The translations under genes and the position numbers were made by a program. 64,000 bases of DNA from Sceloporus undulatus (Eukaryota; Chordata; Lepidosauria; Squamata; Phrynosomatidae). Each line of letters opens with the position of its first letter. Position 1 is the first letter of the stretch. The DNA is taken from contig NC_056523.1 of assembly GCF_019175285.1 (NCBI RefSeq), positions 124,948,305-125,012,304 of the forward strand. Reading direction: 5' to 3'. Under the pieces are notes generated by a model. It did not search any database. It saw nothing but the letters and a program-made list of their open reading frames with translations, and was not told the DNA's origin. Positions 12,201-22,062 of the stretch are shown here, piece after piece.

Positions 12201-15200
12201 AGGGTCGAACCTACAATTTTTCCTTGATTCGGGATAGAATTCGGAGTATTTAAATAGGAACGTTTCGGCCTCTGAATCGGGTCAACTGGATGGGAGGAGC
12301 GGAGCGCGATGGGCTGGCCTGGGGGTGTCACCCTCTTTGGTCTCTTTCTGCATCGCCAGCACCATTTTCTTCCATTCGCATAATAGCCTTTCCTCTGATG
12401 GATTGCAACCTCCTCTCTGCTCCTCTTTCATAGACCAATGTGTGAGGAGAGCCATTGAACACCATTTTTAACTATTCTTTTTTTTTTTTTCACCTCTGCC
12501 TGAGCAGCAGATGGGCTTTGGAGGAACTATGGGATGGGTTTTGCAGGACATATCCCCAGTTCAAGGCTCTCCTGACAGCCCTGGGAGCAATCTTCCCCAA
12601 AGATTCTCTCCCCATGGGGCAGTCAAAGCAAATTTGGGGCTACCGAGGTTCTTTCCAGAGGAACTATGGGATGGGTTTTGCAGGACATATCCCCTCTTCA
12701 TGGCTCTCCTGACAGCCCTGGGAGCAATCTTCCCCAAAGATTCTCTCCCCATGGGGCAGTCAAAGCGAATGTGGGGCTACCGAGGCTCTTTCCAGAGGAA
12801 CTATGGGATGGGTTTTGCAGGACATATCCCCTCTTCATGGCTTTCTCTCCTGACAGCCCTGGGAGCAATCTTCCCCAAAGATTCTCTCCCCATGGGGCAG
12901 CCAAAGTGAATTTGGGGCTACCAAGGCTCTTTCCAGAGGAACTATGGGATGGTTGTGTTTGTTGTGTTTGTGACACATTTATCCTCCTCTGCCAGAGAGT
13001 GCTGGTGCCATAATAAACTACCATTCCCAGGATTCCCTAGCACTGAGTTATGGCAGTTAATATGGGGAGACACAGAAGAGGACGAATAAGTGCCTCCTGA
13101 TTGGCTCTTTTAAAAAAAAGACAACTGCGAAATTTATAACGAATTAAAAACGGCCAGGTAGTGGGGACGCAGGTACAGGCTACATCGGTGTATGTTACTC
13201 ATGATGACGTTGCTTTGATTGACAGCCGAAACAAGTGAATGTGAACGAAAAAGTAACAAAACCAGTTTAAATATACACCGATTCATCCTTGAATGGGGAC
13301 GAAACAGAATCAATTACAGCGAATTAAAATAAAACGTTAAGTAAATGGGAACGATACAAATAAAGCGAATTGAAAAGCGGGATAACACTCGCTGTATTTT
13401 GAATCGCTTTAAAATGAACCGCTGTATTTAAATTCATTTTAAATCACAAGTGAGAACACCCCCCTAGTTTAAGAAAGGGTTTGGACATTGCCGTGAAGCA
13501 AAGGGAGCCAGGGGTGCCTCACAATTCTTAATTGTTTTACATTTCCACTTTGAGCATTTCCTGTTGTGTATGCAAAGAGGAATGTGCCACCTCTGCTTTT
13601 TGCTTCCTCGTTGTGTCCAAACCCATGTGCACAACTGAGCTAGATAGAGAACCTTTTGCTAAAATGGCAGTTATGTACTGTCAGCACCCAAAATCCACAA
13701 AAAAGTGATAGCTTTATTGATCCTACCAAAATTCACAAAATACAAGTTGCAAGCTTTCAAAGCTCTGCTGTCTTCTTCATCAAAGAAAGATGTTAAAAGT
13801 CACACAGGAGCGGGGGAAATTATGTTAGTCACAAGACTGCATTTTGTCAAGATGTTGTTGTTGTTCTCAGTTAAGATGATATGGAGAGTTGTCCAGGCAA
13901 GCAGGCCACTCCTCCTCCTGGCCATGTGTGTACTGGGAGACAAAGCATCTTAAAATCCGGGGGGGGGGGGGGGAATGTAAATTCCATTAGCAACACAAAA
14001 AGATACTTACTTTTTGATCCAAATTGCCTCTGTCCATTGTGAGGCTAGCAGACCCTTTGTTAGGCAGAGAATATTGAATTTCTCAAGAAGACTTCATGCT
14101 TTTGCATTAGGAAAACATTTAAGTAAAACATGCCAAATGCAGCCCCAACTTTTTTTAAAAATGTTGCACTTTTATTGGGAGCCCTGGTGGTGCAATGGTT
14201 AAATGCCAGTATTGCAGCCACAACATTGTGAGTTTGATCCCACAGGGATTTAGGTTGAACCAGTCTTCCATCCTTTCATAGGTTGATAAAACGAGTACCC
14301 AGATTGTCAACTGCTTAGAGAATGCTTAGTTCACTATGAAGCAGTATATAAATGTAAAGTGCTAAGTGCTATTGTTGGAGGTAGAAACTTCAAACAGTAA
14401 AGTCCCAGTCCATTGGCTTCCTCATTAAAATTCCCGTTGCCTCTAAAATGCAGCATCTTCACATCCAGAAAACATCCAAGAGTAGCCATATTGGCCATAT
14501 AGCAAAGTACAATACTGCAGTGTCAGTCTGCAGTATCTATTTCACTAGAGAGTGCTGAAGAGTTGCTTGATGCTGTAGGAGAAGAGTCATCTCATATCTG
14601 TGTGCACTCTGCAAACAAAGCACTCTGCAAACAAACCCTTCAGGTTTGAGGAAGAATAGGCTGTGGAAGAATGGACTGGGAGAAGCTGCCATTCAGCATC
14701 TGGAGGACCACATGTCCCTAACGCTCTGCAGCAGTTTAAGAAATTTGTGCAAAAGTCTTTAGCCAGTAGTTCCTTCAGACTCTCTTCCTGGTCCTGCTTC
14801 TCTTTCCAGACTGCATGTGCCATAGTGGCTGGGCTCCTGCATTACTTCTTCTTGTCTGTCTTCTGCTGGATGCTGCTGGAGGGTGTGGAGCTCTACCTGA
14901 TGGTGGTTCAGGTTTTCAAAACTCACAGCCTCAAGCACCGGCACATCTACCTTGCAGGATATGGACTACCAGCCATCGTGGTGGGCATCTCCGCTGCCAT
15001 CAACAGCAAGGGCTATGGAAGCAAAGAGTGAGTGGTGGGATTTGGGAGGATACTCTTGGGATCTGCAGGGTACTTGTGCATCAGAACCTTGACTACCACA
15101 TCCAGAATAGAAAGGTGAACAACCGGCTGGCTTGCCAGTAATTTCTCATAAATGCTTGTTTCATACTTTTGTACTTGAAAAAAGAAAGTTGTGTATATTG

Positions 15201-18200
15201 CTGTAGCAATATACAGACAATATACAGACAAATATATAGCCCCCATTCTAAATTAGTAAGCAGTCACTGACACAGCCACTGTTTGCACAGCTCCCCAGCC
15301 TGCATGCTTAGGAGTGAGCATTCTCTCTCTAGCTGAGCTCATATGTGAAAGGACGGAGCATTTATGAGGGAACATGAAAGTACAGGCGTACCTTCCGATT
15401 AGTGGGGGATCCGTTCCAGCCCCCCCCCCCCCGTGAATCAGAAAAACTACAAATATTGGAGCCCTGTTGTTTTTAATGGCTGCACACTCCTGCACGCGAG
15501 TCATGGACACACATGCCATTTTGTCCCTCTTGGCTTCCCATCCGCAGAAATTCAAATCCATGAATGGAAAGTCAGCGAATCTGGAGGGACGACTGTATAT
15601 CTAACTTGGGTGGACGAGAAGGCATGTAGATTCTAGTACTGTATCTGTAAAAAAAAAGATCATTCTCTTCCTGTCCCCACAGGTGCTGGCTTGAAAGAAA
15701 TGATGGGTTTCTATGGAGCTTTTTAGGACCAGTCTCATTCATCATCATGGTAAAGCCTAATATACATACAGACCAATTTCTTCAGCCCTCTTTGTTAGAA
15801 GCCACCTTATAGATACTCTCTGATCTCTTTATCAAGTTCCTTTCCAGTCTAACTTTTGTGAAGACAGCTGTAATGGATAGTTTATATTGATTCAGTCTTT
15901 GGGGGTAGTTCTCTGTCTACTGCTGTGAGTTCCCTCAGTTCATTTCACTGCCAGTTTGCTGGCTATGCCCCTTGTATGATGTTTCCAAATCCACCCTTTC
16001 TGTACAGGGGCTCCAGTCCTACTGTCTTCTCTGCTTCTTTTGATGCTGGGCTATCAGCTCCCATTCTGTCACTATAGGGAAGTGATTTGAAGGTGAGGCA
16101 GAACTCTGCTGACTCTCAACTCCACCAGCTCTCAGTGCCATTTGGATTTTGTTGAAGATCAACTTTTCATTTGCACATCTTTAAACTGGGATTAAAATAT
16201 ATTGAAATGTAAAAAAGATTTGTTGGGGGACATTTTGATGTCTGCTTATTTAATTGGAAATGGAATACACAAATTTTCCAAGTAACTCTCTTCCATGATT
16301 CGTAACACACCTGAATCTCTTCTTTCTCCATATGTTATTTATTTATTGAACAATCTGTATATTATCTTTGTCCCCCATAAGAGAATAGAAAATAAATGTG
16401 GACAGTGGCTTGAGGCTAGTTTTCATCTCAGAACCTGTTGTTGTTGTGTGCCTTCAAGTCATTACTGATTTATGGTGATGAACCTGTCATGGGGTTTTCT
16501 TGGTATGGTTTGTTTCCTCAGAGACTGAGAAAGTGTGACTTGCCTAAGGTTACCTAGTGGGTTTCTGTGGCTCCCCAGGGACTCAAGCTCTAGTCTCTAG
16601 CTTCTAGTCCAACAGTCAAACCAATACACCACCCTGGCTCCCCTCAGAATCTTACTGGTACCCATGTCCCACCCTTTCTGCACAGGTCAATGCCATTGTC
16701 TTTGTGGTTACTGTTTGGAGGCTTACTGAGAAATTTGCTGACATCAATCCCGACATGAGCAAATTGAAAAAGCAAAGGTAAGCTGTCAAGGTGACAGTGG
16801 TCTTTATGGAATTGTAAGAGGTCAAACGCTAATAACATGGAAAGCCTCCCTTCCCTATAGCAATGGTGCAACAATAAATAGCTTGATTAATGGAGAGAAT
16901 ATGATTGTTTCAAAACTCCACCTTGATATTATTTTGGAGGAGAATTAATGAAAAAATAATGTGTTGCTATTTGGGGCCATCTGCTATAGCAGTTTCTCTT
17001 TAGCTGATGCTCTGAACTTAGTCCTCACTGTTTCCTGTAAAGCCAGGAATCATGACTCAAGCAGTATGATCTGTTTTCTGATCCTTTTTTTCTCCAGGGT
17101 GCTCACAATCACAGCCATTGCCCAGCTCTGCATTTTGGGCACCACCTGGATCTTTGGCATGTTTCAGTTCAGCGACCACACCCTTGTCATGTCTTATATC
17201 TTCACCATCCTCAACAGTCTGCAGGGGCTATTCATCTTTCTCCTGCATTGTTTGCTCAAGAAACAGGTACGTGCAGTGTGGGAATGGCAAATGGATGAGA
17301 AGACTGTGTTTAAGCCTGCAATTCTGTGTTCTCTTTCTTTGCAGTAAAATCCCCATTAAACTTATTGGGACTTACTTCTGAGTGCACATGCATAGGATTG
17401 CACTCCAGGTTTGTTATTTGATAGTGTTGTATCTAGAATAGGAAATCTACAACCAACAAATGTCTGGCCATGGAATATTATTTGTACAGAAATGTCAACA
17501 CCTTAAAGATAATTGGAAGCATAGTTAACAAAGTAGATGTGTTCCTAGTGAGCATGTTTTTTTAACAGACAATTTGGTACCAGAGGCAGAATATGAAAAG
17601 AATAACCATTCTTTCACAGCTCAAGCTTTATTGCATTGTTTAATTTGGATAACCTGCTGCAATGCAACACCCAAAGTCTGTGTTTCTTGAGTCCTTCTTT
17701 GTCATCTTCCCCAAATGTCAATGCGCCTAAAAACTTACAACAAGACAGAAAACAAGGAGGATCCAGGCCTGTGCAGGTGTAAAAATGTTTTGTAAAAACT
17801 AGCTTCCCTGTCAGCAGGTTTGTTAAATGAGCTTTGCCTGTACACAGAAATCAACCCTGCCTTCTCTTTATAGGTACGTGACGACTACGCCCGCTGGTTC
17901 TGCCGGGACAAACCTAACAAAAGCCATAGCAGTGACAAATATTCAGACTTCAGCTCCACAACAGGATCTAACACATTGCGGGTAAGAGGAAACAGTGGAG
18001 AGAGTTTGGTTTCTGTACAGACAATCATTCTCCCCTAGTGAACTTATTAGCTGGCTTGCAGTCTCATGGCACCACCATCTTGGCTCTGAGAATGACCACA
18101 GTTTCTGCAGTTGCTCCTCAAAATCTCTCTAAAAATAATTCTGGAGTTGAACCAAATTTGAACCTAAAACTGGAATGAAGCTTTATTTTTCCAGATTCAC

Positions 18201-18702
18201 TTACCAAAAATCCTGTTCAATTTAAACTAGACCACCAGGGGATGGGAGTGCTCAGGTTACCTGTTCAAACTAATGGCTCAGCCAAAACAAGAAAATACCA
18301 ATACAGTATGTGGTATACTCACTGGCTTCACTCAAATGTGAATATGAAAGAAAACTGATTGTCTGAACAGATTTACATATTTTGGCTTTGTATGGTGTTC
18401 AGTGAAGGAACCAGCGTGGTTTAATGGTTTGAACATTGGACAAAGTTTGCCACAAAAACCCTGTGATAGGGTTGGCCTATGGATCACCAGATACTGGAAA
18501 TAAACTAAAAGCATACATACTTGCCCTCTTCTTTGGGAAACATTTGGGAAGGATTGGACTATTTGTCAGCTTTCTTTTTCTGACGGGACTGAATCTACAA
18601 AATATAAAAGGATGACCATATCACGAGTGTGAAATTATATCATAATAAGGCTGAAGCCATGTAAAATGTCTGTTAAATGTTCTTTTCATAAACAGTGCAA
18701 GA

Positions 18703-18744
<42 letters not shown>

Positions 18745-19795
18745 GAAGGAATATCTCTGAAGGTATGATTCATCTGTGAATCTAAAACTGAGGCAAGAAA
18801 TAAGAGAAATACAAGAAAAGTAGAGGCCTGTTCAGCTGAACAGCTATAAACACCAATCTTGATGGGGGATGAGGTGACACAAAGTGGAGAACAGCACTGC
18901 TGTGTACTACAGGAATACCCTGCTTATCTGACTGGTTAGGTACTGGAGAGCTGTCAAAAATGTAGAATTAGTTGGAAAGTGGAACTTTTTTAAAGCTTGC
19001 AAAATGCAATACTGAACACTAGATGGCACCAAGTTGACTGAGAAGAAGGAAAAAAACCCAGCTGAGCTGACCTCTAAAAAAAGCAACAGCATTGTTTGAA
19101 AGAGCAGGGGTGTGTGTGTGTGCAGTATATGACTGTAATATAGATTTGTTGAAACAGTATAACATCCATAATCGAGCTGTCAAAAAGAAAGGGATGCCTG
19201 TACAGAGAGTACTATCCAAAGCTACAGTGCTTGGGCAGACTCTGTGCCTGGTAGGTGTAGTCTTAATGTATCTGGGCTAGTGATGCCTTCAGGACCACAG
19301 GCAGACCAGGATAAATCTCACTATACAAACGGTCAGTGTAAAAAGTGTGCCTCTTAAATTCTGTCATTTGAACTGGTGGTGAGCTGGTTTATAATGTGTG
19401 CTGAGCCTATTATTTTACTTTTATTGACTTGAGCCAGAACATCACGGTTTCAGCTGCAGGTGAGCCTGAATCAAATAATTCAGTCGTCTAATTCCTTGAA
19501 AATAACCCATCACATTTTCCATTAGGTGCATTAAAGCTGCAAAGTTAAGTTAGCTGGGGGAGGGAGCTTTTGTAGTCACAGTAGATCCAGTTTGGGGGGA
19601 AAACGTAATTTCCTTAGAAGATTTACAAAGTATTAATCACCCTTCTAGTTGTCCACCGTAAAGGATTTACTGGTATTCAATAAGATATGAGAAAATGTAT
19701 GATGTACATAAGTAAGAGGCAAGTCTGTTAAGGTTCAAGCTGTATTTTTGTTTTTCCTACAGGCACAAAAATCTTTTAGAGAATCTGGAATTTAG
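70..19795 (+). CDS. ADGRE5: Adhesion G-protein-coupled receptor E5 (CD97), 3' thirteen coding exons
   Basis: This is a surface receptor of the adhesion GPCR family; CD97 binds ligands such as CD55 through its EGF modules and signals through seven membrane helices. Coding exons are 70-213, 2261-2307, 6587-6752, 7322-7435, 9496-9725, 10122-10289, 11528-11719, 14810-15027, 15683-15749, 16686-16777, 17098-17266, 17874-17981 and 19763-19795. All have AG/GT borders, and phases agree at every junction, giving 582 codons including the stop. In order they encode one EGF-like module, a helical and beta GAIN domain, the GPS motif [15 protein letters not shown]1-TM7 and a cytoplasmic tail ending ESGI. 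From memory, the match to human CD97 is closest in TM1-2 (RTTIHLHLC), TM3-4 (SKGYG) and the tail (KYSDFSS against KYSEFTS). Other EMR-type receptors (ADGRE1-3) fit less well. The signal peptide and further EGF exons must lie upstream of the window. The gene runs towards DDX39A, as in human. Confidence 0.93.
214..2260. other. ADGRE5 intron, no recognised repeat or gene
   Basis: Ordinary AT-rich intron sequence. Short open frames here have no recognisable protein content or splice context. Confidence 0.5.
2261..2307 (+). CDS. ADGRE5: ADGRE5 exon: short linker between EGF and GAIN
   Basis: This 47-base exon follows a strong polypyrimidine tract (TTTATTTCCATAG) and ends at GTGAGT. It takes one base from the EGF exon and ends in phase 0, encoding [16 protein letters not shown]. 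It has a possible N-glycosylation site (NCS). Its short length rests on splice sites and frame agreement on both sides rather than on homology. Confidence 0.78.
2345..2445 (+). mobile_element. CR1 LINE 3' end fragment
   Basis: The segment contains GGGTTGGACTGGATGG, GGTCTCTTCCAACTCTATG and ends TTCTATGATTC, the hallmark CR1 3' terminus with its 8-base repeat. It is severely 5'-truncated. Confidence 0.88.
2815..2960 (+). mobile_element. hAT-like MITE remnant
   Basis: It begins CAGTGCTACTCAAAGTCATGG and carries GGTCTGTGGCCCAGGGCAG. A related start, GGTGCTACTCAAAGTGG, occurs at 10387. The CAGTG..CTCAAA end resembles hAT MITEs of the MER5/Charlie kind. Old and partial. Confidence 0.45.
4665..4975. 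mobile_element. Composite SINE: minus 5S-headed SINE joined to plus SINE tail
   Basis: The part 4668-4850 read on the minus strand carries the 3' part of 5S rRNA (GATCTTGGAAACAAAGGAGG-like, then ACCAGGTGCTGTAGG) and a body shared with the 62.4 kb copy. From about 4870 the plus strand continues with CCAAGAAAATCCTATGATAG, CACCATAAGTC and a GACAACAAC end, the tail of the tRNA-headed SINEs. Two inserts in opposite directions are the simplest reading. Confidence 0.6.
6587..6752 (+). CDS. ADGRE5: ADGRE5 exon: helical part of GAIN domain
   Basis: This 166-base exon lies between CTGCAG and GTGAGT. It encodes amphipathic helix [20 protein letters not shown], then a second helix with [13 protein letters not shown] and ILPSG. 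It corresponds to the helical subdomain A of the GAIN fold, which supports self-cleavage at the GPS. It starts in phase 0 and ends with one base over. Confidence 0.88.
6905..7146 (+). mobile_element. tRNA-derived SINE with ACA tail
   Basis: It contains a tRNA-like head with B-box GGTTCAAATCCCAG, then CACTGGGTGACATTGAGCAAG, body CCAAGAAAACCCCATTATAG and GGGTCACCATAAATTGG, ending GGCACACAACAACAA. This is the common squamate SINE form. Confidence 0.85.
7322..7435 (+). CDS. ADGRE5: ADGRE5 exon: GAIN domain, ELAMEI segment
   Basis: This 114-base exon follows TTCCAG and ends at GTAAAG. It encodes [14 protein letters not shown] and then [12 protein letters not shown], which align with human CD97 segments of the form ARMKLNWAVAAG. 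It enters and leaves in phase 1. Confidence 0.9.
8358..8557 (+). mobile_element. tRNA-derived SINE with ACA tail
   Basis: Begins GAGCCAGTGTGATATAGTGG, with GACCTTGGGCAAGTCAC, TGTGATAGGTTCACCTTAGGG and end CATACAACAACAAC. Same family as the copy at 6.9-7.1 kb; the central body is deleted. Confidence 0.85.
9216..9420. mobile_element. Palindromic hAT-like MITE
   Basis: The left arm TTCACACTACAGAATTATAG, ATGATTCCACTTTAACTG is mirrored by the right arm CAAAGTGGAATCATAGCAC, TAATTGCATAGTGTGAA. The same family recurs at 41455-41650. Confidence 0.7.
9496..9725 (+). CDS. ADGRE5: ADGRE5 exon: GAIN beta subdomain
   Basis: This 230-base exon follows TTTTCAG and ends at GTGAGT. It encodes [16 protein letters not shown], later [17 protein letters not shown] and [15 protein letters not shown] and NIT are N-glycosylation sequons. 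The sequence parallels the CD97 region with FLSHNNTKELNSPILFAFSH. Confidence 0.92.
10122..10289 (+). CDS. ADGRE5: ADGRE5 exon: GPS autoproteolysis motif and tethered agonist
   Basis: This 168-base phase-0 exon encodes [19 protein letters not shown] and the GPS sequence [19 protein letters not shown]. In this family self-cleavage falls between L and T of HLT, and the new N-terminus TSFAVLM is the tethered agonist. The acceptor was chosen at TATAAG (10120-10121): it has a good pyrimidine tract and is the only nearby AG in frame with the upstream exon. The CAG at 10073-10075 and that at 10091-10093 would both put the frame into a stop. NSST is a likely glycosylation site. Confidence 0.93.
10290..11527. 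other. ADGRE5 intron
   Basis: Holds a hAT-like remnant near 10387 and an unclassified repeat fragment near 10765-10850 (GTTAGTCTTTGGC...GCAGACTAACAAG). Nothing coding recognised. Confidence 0.45.
11528..11719 (+). CDS. ADGRE5: ADGRE5 exon: TM1, first intracellular loop, TM2
   Basis: This 192-base exon lies between GTGGCAG and GTAACT and keeps phase 0. It encodes TM1 ([19 protein letters not shown]), loop [15 protein letters not shown] and TM2 ([14 protein letters not shown]). The RTTIHLHLC stretch is near-identical to CD97. Confidence 0.96.
12520..12950 (+). repeat. Tandem repeat, period about 138 bases, about 3.1 copies
   Basis: The phrase GAGGAACTATGGGATGG recurs at about 12520, 12658, 12796 and 12938; between them lie GACAGCCCTGGGAGCAATC and CCATGGGGCAG in each full unit. 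Divergence between units is only a few bases, so the array is young. It forces mutually similar frames on both strands that are not genes. Confidence 0.9.
13005..13080. mobile_element. hAT-like MITE arm
   Basis: CATTCCCAGGATTCCCTAGCAC, then GAGTTATGGCAGTTAA, matches the right arm of the palindromic MITE at 50.98-51.13 kb. It lies inside the larger 12.0-13.5 kb element. Confidence 0.5.
14166..14373 (+). mobile_element. tRNA-derived SINE, second family
   Basis: Starts GAGCCCTGGTGGTGCAATGG, with AGTTTGATCCCACAGGG as B-box region, then AAACGAGTACCCAGATTGTC and ends GTATATAAATGTAAAGTGC. This is a distinct squamate SINE from the ACA-tailed one. Confidence 0.8.
14810..15027 (+). CDS. ADGRE5: ADGRE5 exon: TM3, second intracellular loop, TM4
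   Basis: This 218-base exon runs from CTTTCCAG to donor GTGAGT. It encodes [33 protein letters not shown] (TM3) and [19 protein letters not shown] (TM4), then NSKGYGSK. The cysteine in TACAIV is the TM3 partner of the loop-2 disulfide. Confidence 0.96.
15381..15597. mobile_element. Tigger/pogo-like MITE
   Basis: Ends TACAGGCGTACCTTCCGATT and GGAGGGACGACTGTA form imperfect terminal inverted repeats flanked by TA. It contains a run of C at 15420-15432 and no transposase. Confidence 0.65.
15683..15749 (+). CDS. ADGRE5: ADGRE5 exon: extracellular loop 2 and start of TM5
   Basis: This 67-base exon lies between CCCACAG and GTAAAG. It encodes [20 protein letters not shown], the conserved CWL disulfide loop and FLWSFLGPV start of TM5 seen in all ADGRE receptors. 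It completes the split codon from the previous exon. Confidence 0.95.
15750..16685. other. ADGRE5 intron with SINE
   Basis: Besides the SINE at 16437-16644 and an ATTT-rich LINE-tail-like bit near 16330-16400, nothing recognised. Confidence 0.45.
16437..16644 (-). mobile_element. tRNA-derived SINE with ACA tail
   Basis: On the plus strand it starts TGTTGTTGTTGTGTGCCTTC (the ACA tail reversed) and ends CACCACCCTGGCTCCC, so it runs on the minus strand. Inserted 41 bases upstream of the 16686 exon. Confidence 0.85.
16686..16777 (+). CDS. ADGRE5: ADGRE5 exon: TM5 end and intracellular loop 3
   Basis: This 92-base exon lies between GCACAG and GTAAGC. It encodes [20 protein letters not shown] and [11 protein letters not shown]. 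The motif NPDMxKLKK is the same as in CD97 loop 3, the G-protein-facing side. Confidence 0.95.
17098..17266 (+). CDS. ADGRE5: ADGRE5 exon: TM6 and TM7
   Basis: This 169-base exon lies between TCTCCAG and GTACGT. It encodes [20 protein letters not shown] (TM6) and [20 protein letters not shown] (TM7), then [15 protein letters not shown] and FTILNSLQG are family hallmarks. Confidence 0.96.
17267..17873. other. ADGRE5 intron, nothing recognised
   Basis: No repeat family, RNA gene or coding signal that I can support. Confidence 0.45.
17874..17981 (+). CDS. ADGRE5: ADGRE5 exon: cytoplasmic tail
   Basis: This 108-base phase-0 exon lies between TTTATAG and GTAAGA. It encodes [16 protein letters not shown] and then [15 protein letters not shown]. 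The KYS(D/E)F(S/T)S run matches the CD97 tail and separates this gene from other ADGRE members. Confidence 0.94.
18400..18520 (+). mobile_element. Degraded tRNA-derived SINE
   Basis: GAACCAGCGTGGTTTAATGG and AACATTGGAC are the head; AAAACCCTGTGATAGGGTT and CTAAAAGCATACAT are the tail, with the middle missing. Confidence 0.65.
18706..18737 (+). repeat. (CA)n microsatellite
   Basis: About 15 CA units in the last ADGRE5 intron. Confidence 0.95.
19763..19795 (+). CDS. ADGRE5: ADGRE5 terminal coding exon
   Basis: Eleven codons follow acceptor [16 protein letters not shown] and TAG. The ESGI end equals the CD97 C-terminus, a possible PDZ-binding tail. The final coding exon is short and then continues as 3' UTR. 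Confidence 0.92.
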   Translation, partial: AQKSFRESGI

Positions 19796-20690
19796 CAACC
19801 CTTCTTAGAACCAACTTCCTGAAGTGCTTCTTTGCACAATTCCTGTAACTGTAGCAGTCTTTTTTCCAGAAGAGGTACCTACCTGGTGATACAGACTCTT
19901 ATTGCAACAGCGACAATAGCACTGCCAAAAGCCTATACAGGGGCCCACCTGGTAAGCTCAAGAACTGGACCAATGCACTTAAGCAGATATTGGCACAAGT
20001 CTCTTCAGCAAGGACTCCCTTCCTCCTTCAAGCTAAGGCACTCTCCTCTCAAAAAGAAATGGAGAAAATCTATAAAGAGGTACTTGCACACTTGACACTT
20101 TTAAAAAAAAGAGCCCTGTGCAATGGGCCTTGGCTGGCCTTGGCAGTGAAGTACTGCCACAGACCTGGTGATCAGTAAATGATCATCAGAACTCTGCAGT
20201 GGACTTCTTATGGCAGGTGAAGGTTTCCTATCCATTCATGCCATTCTTTATGGACTGAACCACAGATCTTAGCCCAGGGCTTTTATTTTCCAGCTTTGCT
20301 TGGCCACAGATAGCTACGAGGAATAAGTGACTACTGTGAACCACACTTGCAGCATCCCGGCTTCCTGCACTTGCTTCAAGCACTAAGATAGGATATGGAC
20401 TGCAGCAAAACTGGTCCAAATGGAGTGCAAGGGGAGAAAAAACTCTGTTCAAAGCCTGCTGATAAGCTGGAAGAGGAAACTTGACCAAGAGTGGAATAAG
20501 TATGCCAAAAATTTGTGCCTGTTAAACCTGTTTGATATCAAAGTAGCCATGTTAGTCTCTTGCACCACTGGAAGGAGGAAGAAAAAGAAACGTCAGCACC
20601 TTTAAGACTAAATGGTTTTATTTTTGCATGAGCTTTCATGGATATAAACCCTCTTCTTTGGATGTAGTACAGACTGATAATAAATGCTCA
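19796..20690 (+). other. ADGRE5: Probable ADGRE5 3' untranslated region with poly(A) signal at 20679-20684
   Basis: Sequence after the stop codon contains no further recognisable exon. The first AATAAA on this strand is at 20679-20684 and another is at 20859-20864. The stretch around 20600-20670 looks like an interspersed repeat, so the signal may be repeat-derived and the true end is uncertain. Confidence 0.4.
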
Positions 20691-21827
20691 GGTATAAAGT
20701 GTATTTATACTGTTGTGGGAATGAAACAGAATGTAATAGGATCCAGATCTTTCTTTCTGGCTCCTTTTACAGAACTCTGTAAATATGCTTTACATCAAGA
20801 ACATTTAGTATCACTGTACTACACCCAAAGAAGTGGGTTTATTTCCCTACTCATGTGAAAATAAAAACAAGTTAGTCTTAAAGGCACTGCTACATTTTTT
20901 CTTTTTCATCGCCCTTCCTTCCTCCTTTCTATTTGAATTCATTTATCCAAGACTTAGAAAAAATAGAATGTTCAGTAAGATAAACCTGTATCTAGATGTT
21001 ATACGATTACAGGCTGTGAACACTCATATGATTAAAAAATTCCCTGCCCTCATGCACTTGAGGATGTAGACTCAGGTTTACAAAAGCTCATGCTCCCAGC
21101 TTCTTTCTTTGTCACAGAAGTGCTACAAGATACTTTAGCATACTGATCTTTCAAACAAATACAGCTATGTCTTTAAATTCCTTCTTAGAATGTATTTAGG
21201 AAACAGGAATATGAAAAATTGTGTCCTCATTTCATTATGTTTCTCCACATGCCACCTATATTCTGGGTCCCTCCCTTATTCATATAGGTTGCAAGGTTGT
21301 TTTTGCTTCTTGCATGGCAATACTGTATACAGATCTTTTTCCTGCTGTACTTATTTTTGTAGTCATTATTTCCAGTCAATTAATTTTTGAAATCACTACT
21401 CCCAACAGAATCGCAACACACAAATATAGATAACTAGCATGTTAGTACAAAGACAATGGCAAAAACTTCCTTTTCTGTTTCTGGATTTATTTTTAGTGAA
21501 GAAATACTGAAGCAGGTGAACATTCAACTGTGGTTTGTAATGGTCATGGTACACAGGCACTGTTACAGTAAAGCCGTATTGCTCTTGTTTGTATTGTTTA
21601 TCTCTTTTGACACATTAAGGCACCTGGAGTTTCCAGATTTCAGGATCAACTTGAGATGGTGCTGCACCTCATGGCTATTTCATATAGTGATATCTAAATT
21701 GTATAACAGCTAATCATATATTAATGCTTCCTGCATATGTTAATGTGGGAAAGATACCTTGATGCTCTCTAAAATACTCTTAAGTGGCTTGATGCTTCCC
21801 TGGTCACCACTTTCAGCACTGAATGAG

Positions 21828-22062
21828 TACATTGGGCCCTTGGTATCCACTGGGGTTTGGTTCAAGAACTCCCCATGGATACCAAAATCTGTGGATATTC
21901 AAGTCCCATTAAATACAATAGCACAGTAAGACAGTGTCTCTTGTATAAAATGGTAAAATCAGGGTTTAGTTTTGGGAGTGTATATATTTTTAAAATATTT
22001 TCAAATTGTGGATGCTTGAATCCGTGGATAAAAAAATCCATGGATAAGGAGGTCTGACTGTA
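21828..22062. mobile_element. Tigger/pogo-like MITE, 235 bp
   Basis: Begins TACATTGGGCCCTTGGTATC and ends GGAGGTCTGACTGTA, with CCATGGATACCAAAATCTG inside. Imperfect terminal inverted repeats with TA at both edges. A relative is at 43455-43663. Confidence 0.8.

Larger units (their letters stand above)
12009..13466. mobile_element. 1.45 kb non-autonomous DNA transposon with internal tandem repeats
   Basis: The ends are inverted: GGGGGTGTTCTCACT at 12012 and, at the other side, AAGTGAGAACACCCCCC ending near 13464. Flanks of about 300-400 bases are rich in CGAAT and AATCCG motifs, unlike surrounding intron. The middle (12520-12950) holds four copies of a 138-base unit. No transposase frame is present. 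Superfamily uncertain: no clear target-site duplication was found. Confidence 0.7.

Noticed and set aside
12455-13024. Several overlapping frames on both strands with repeated WDGFCRTYP and LPGLSGE phrases
   Set aside because: They are forced by the 138-base tandem array in a transposon and have no start, domain or splice context.
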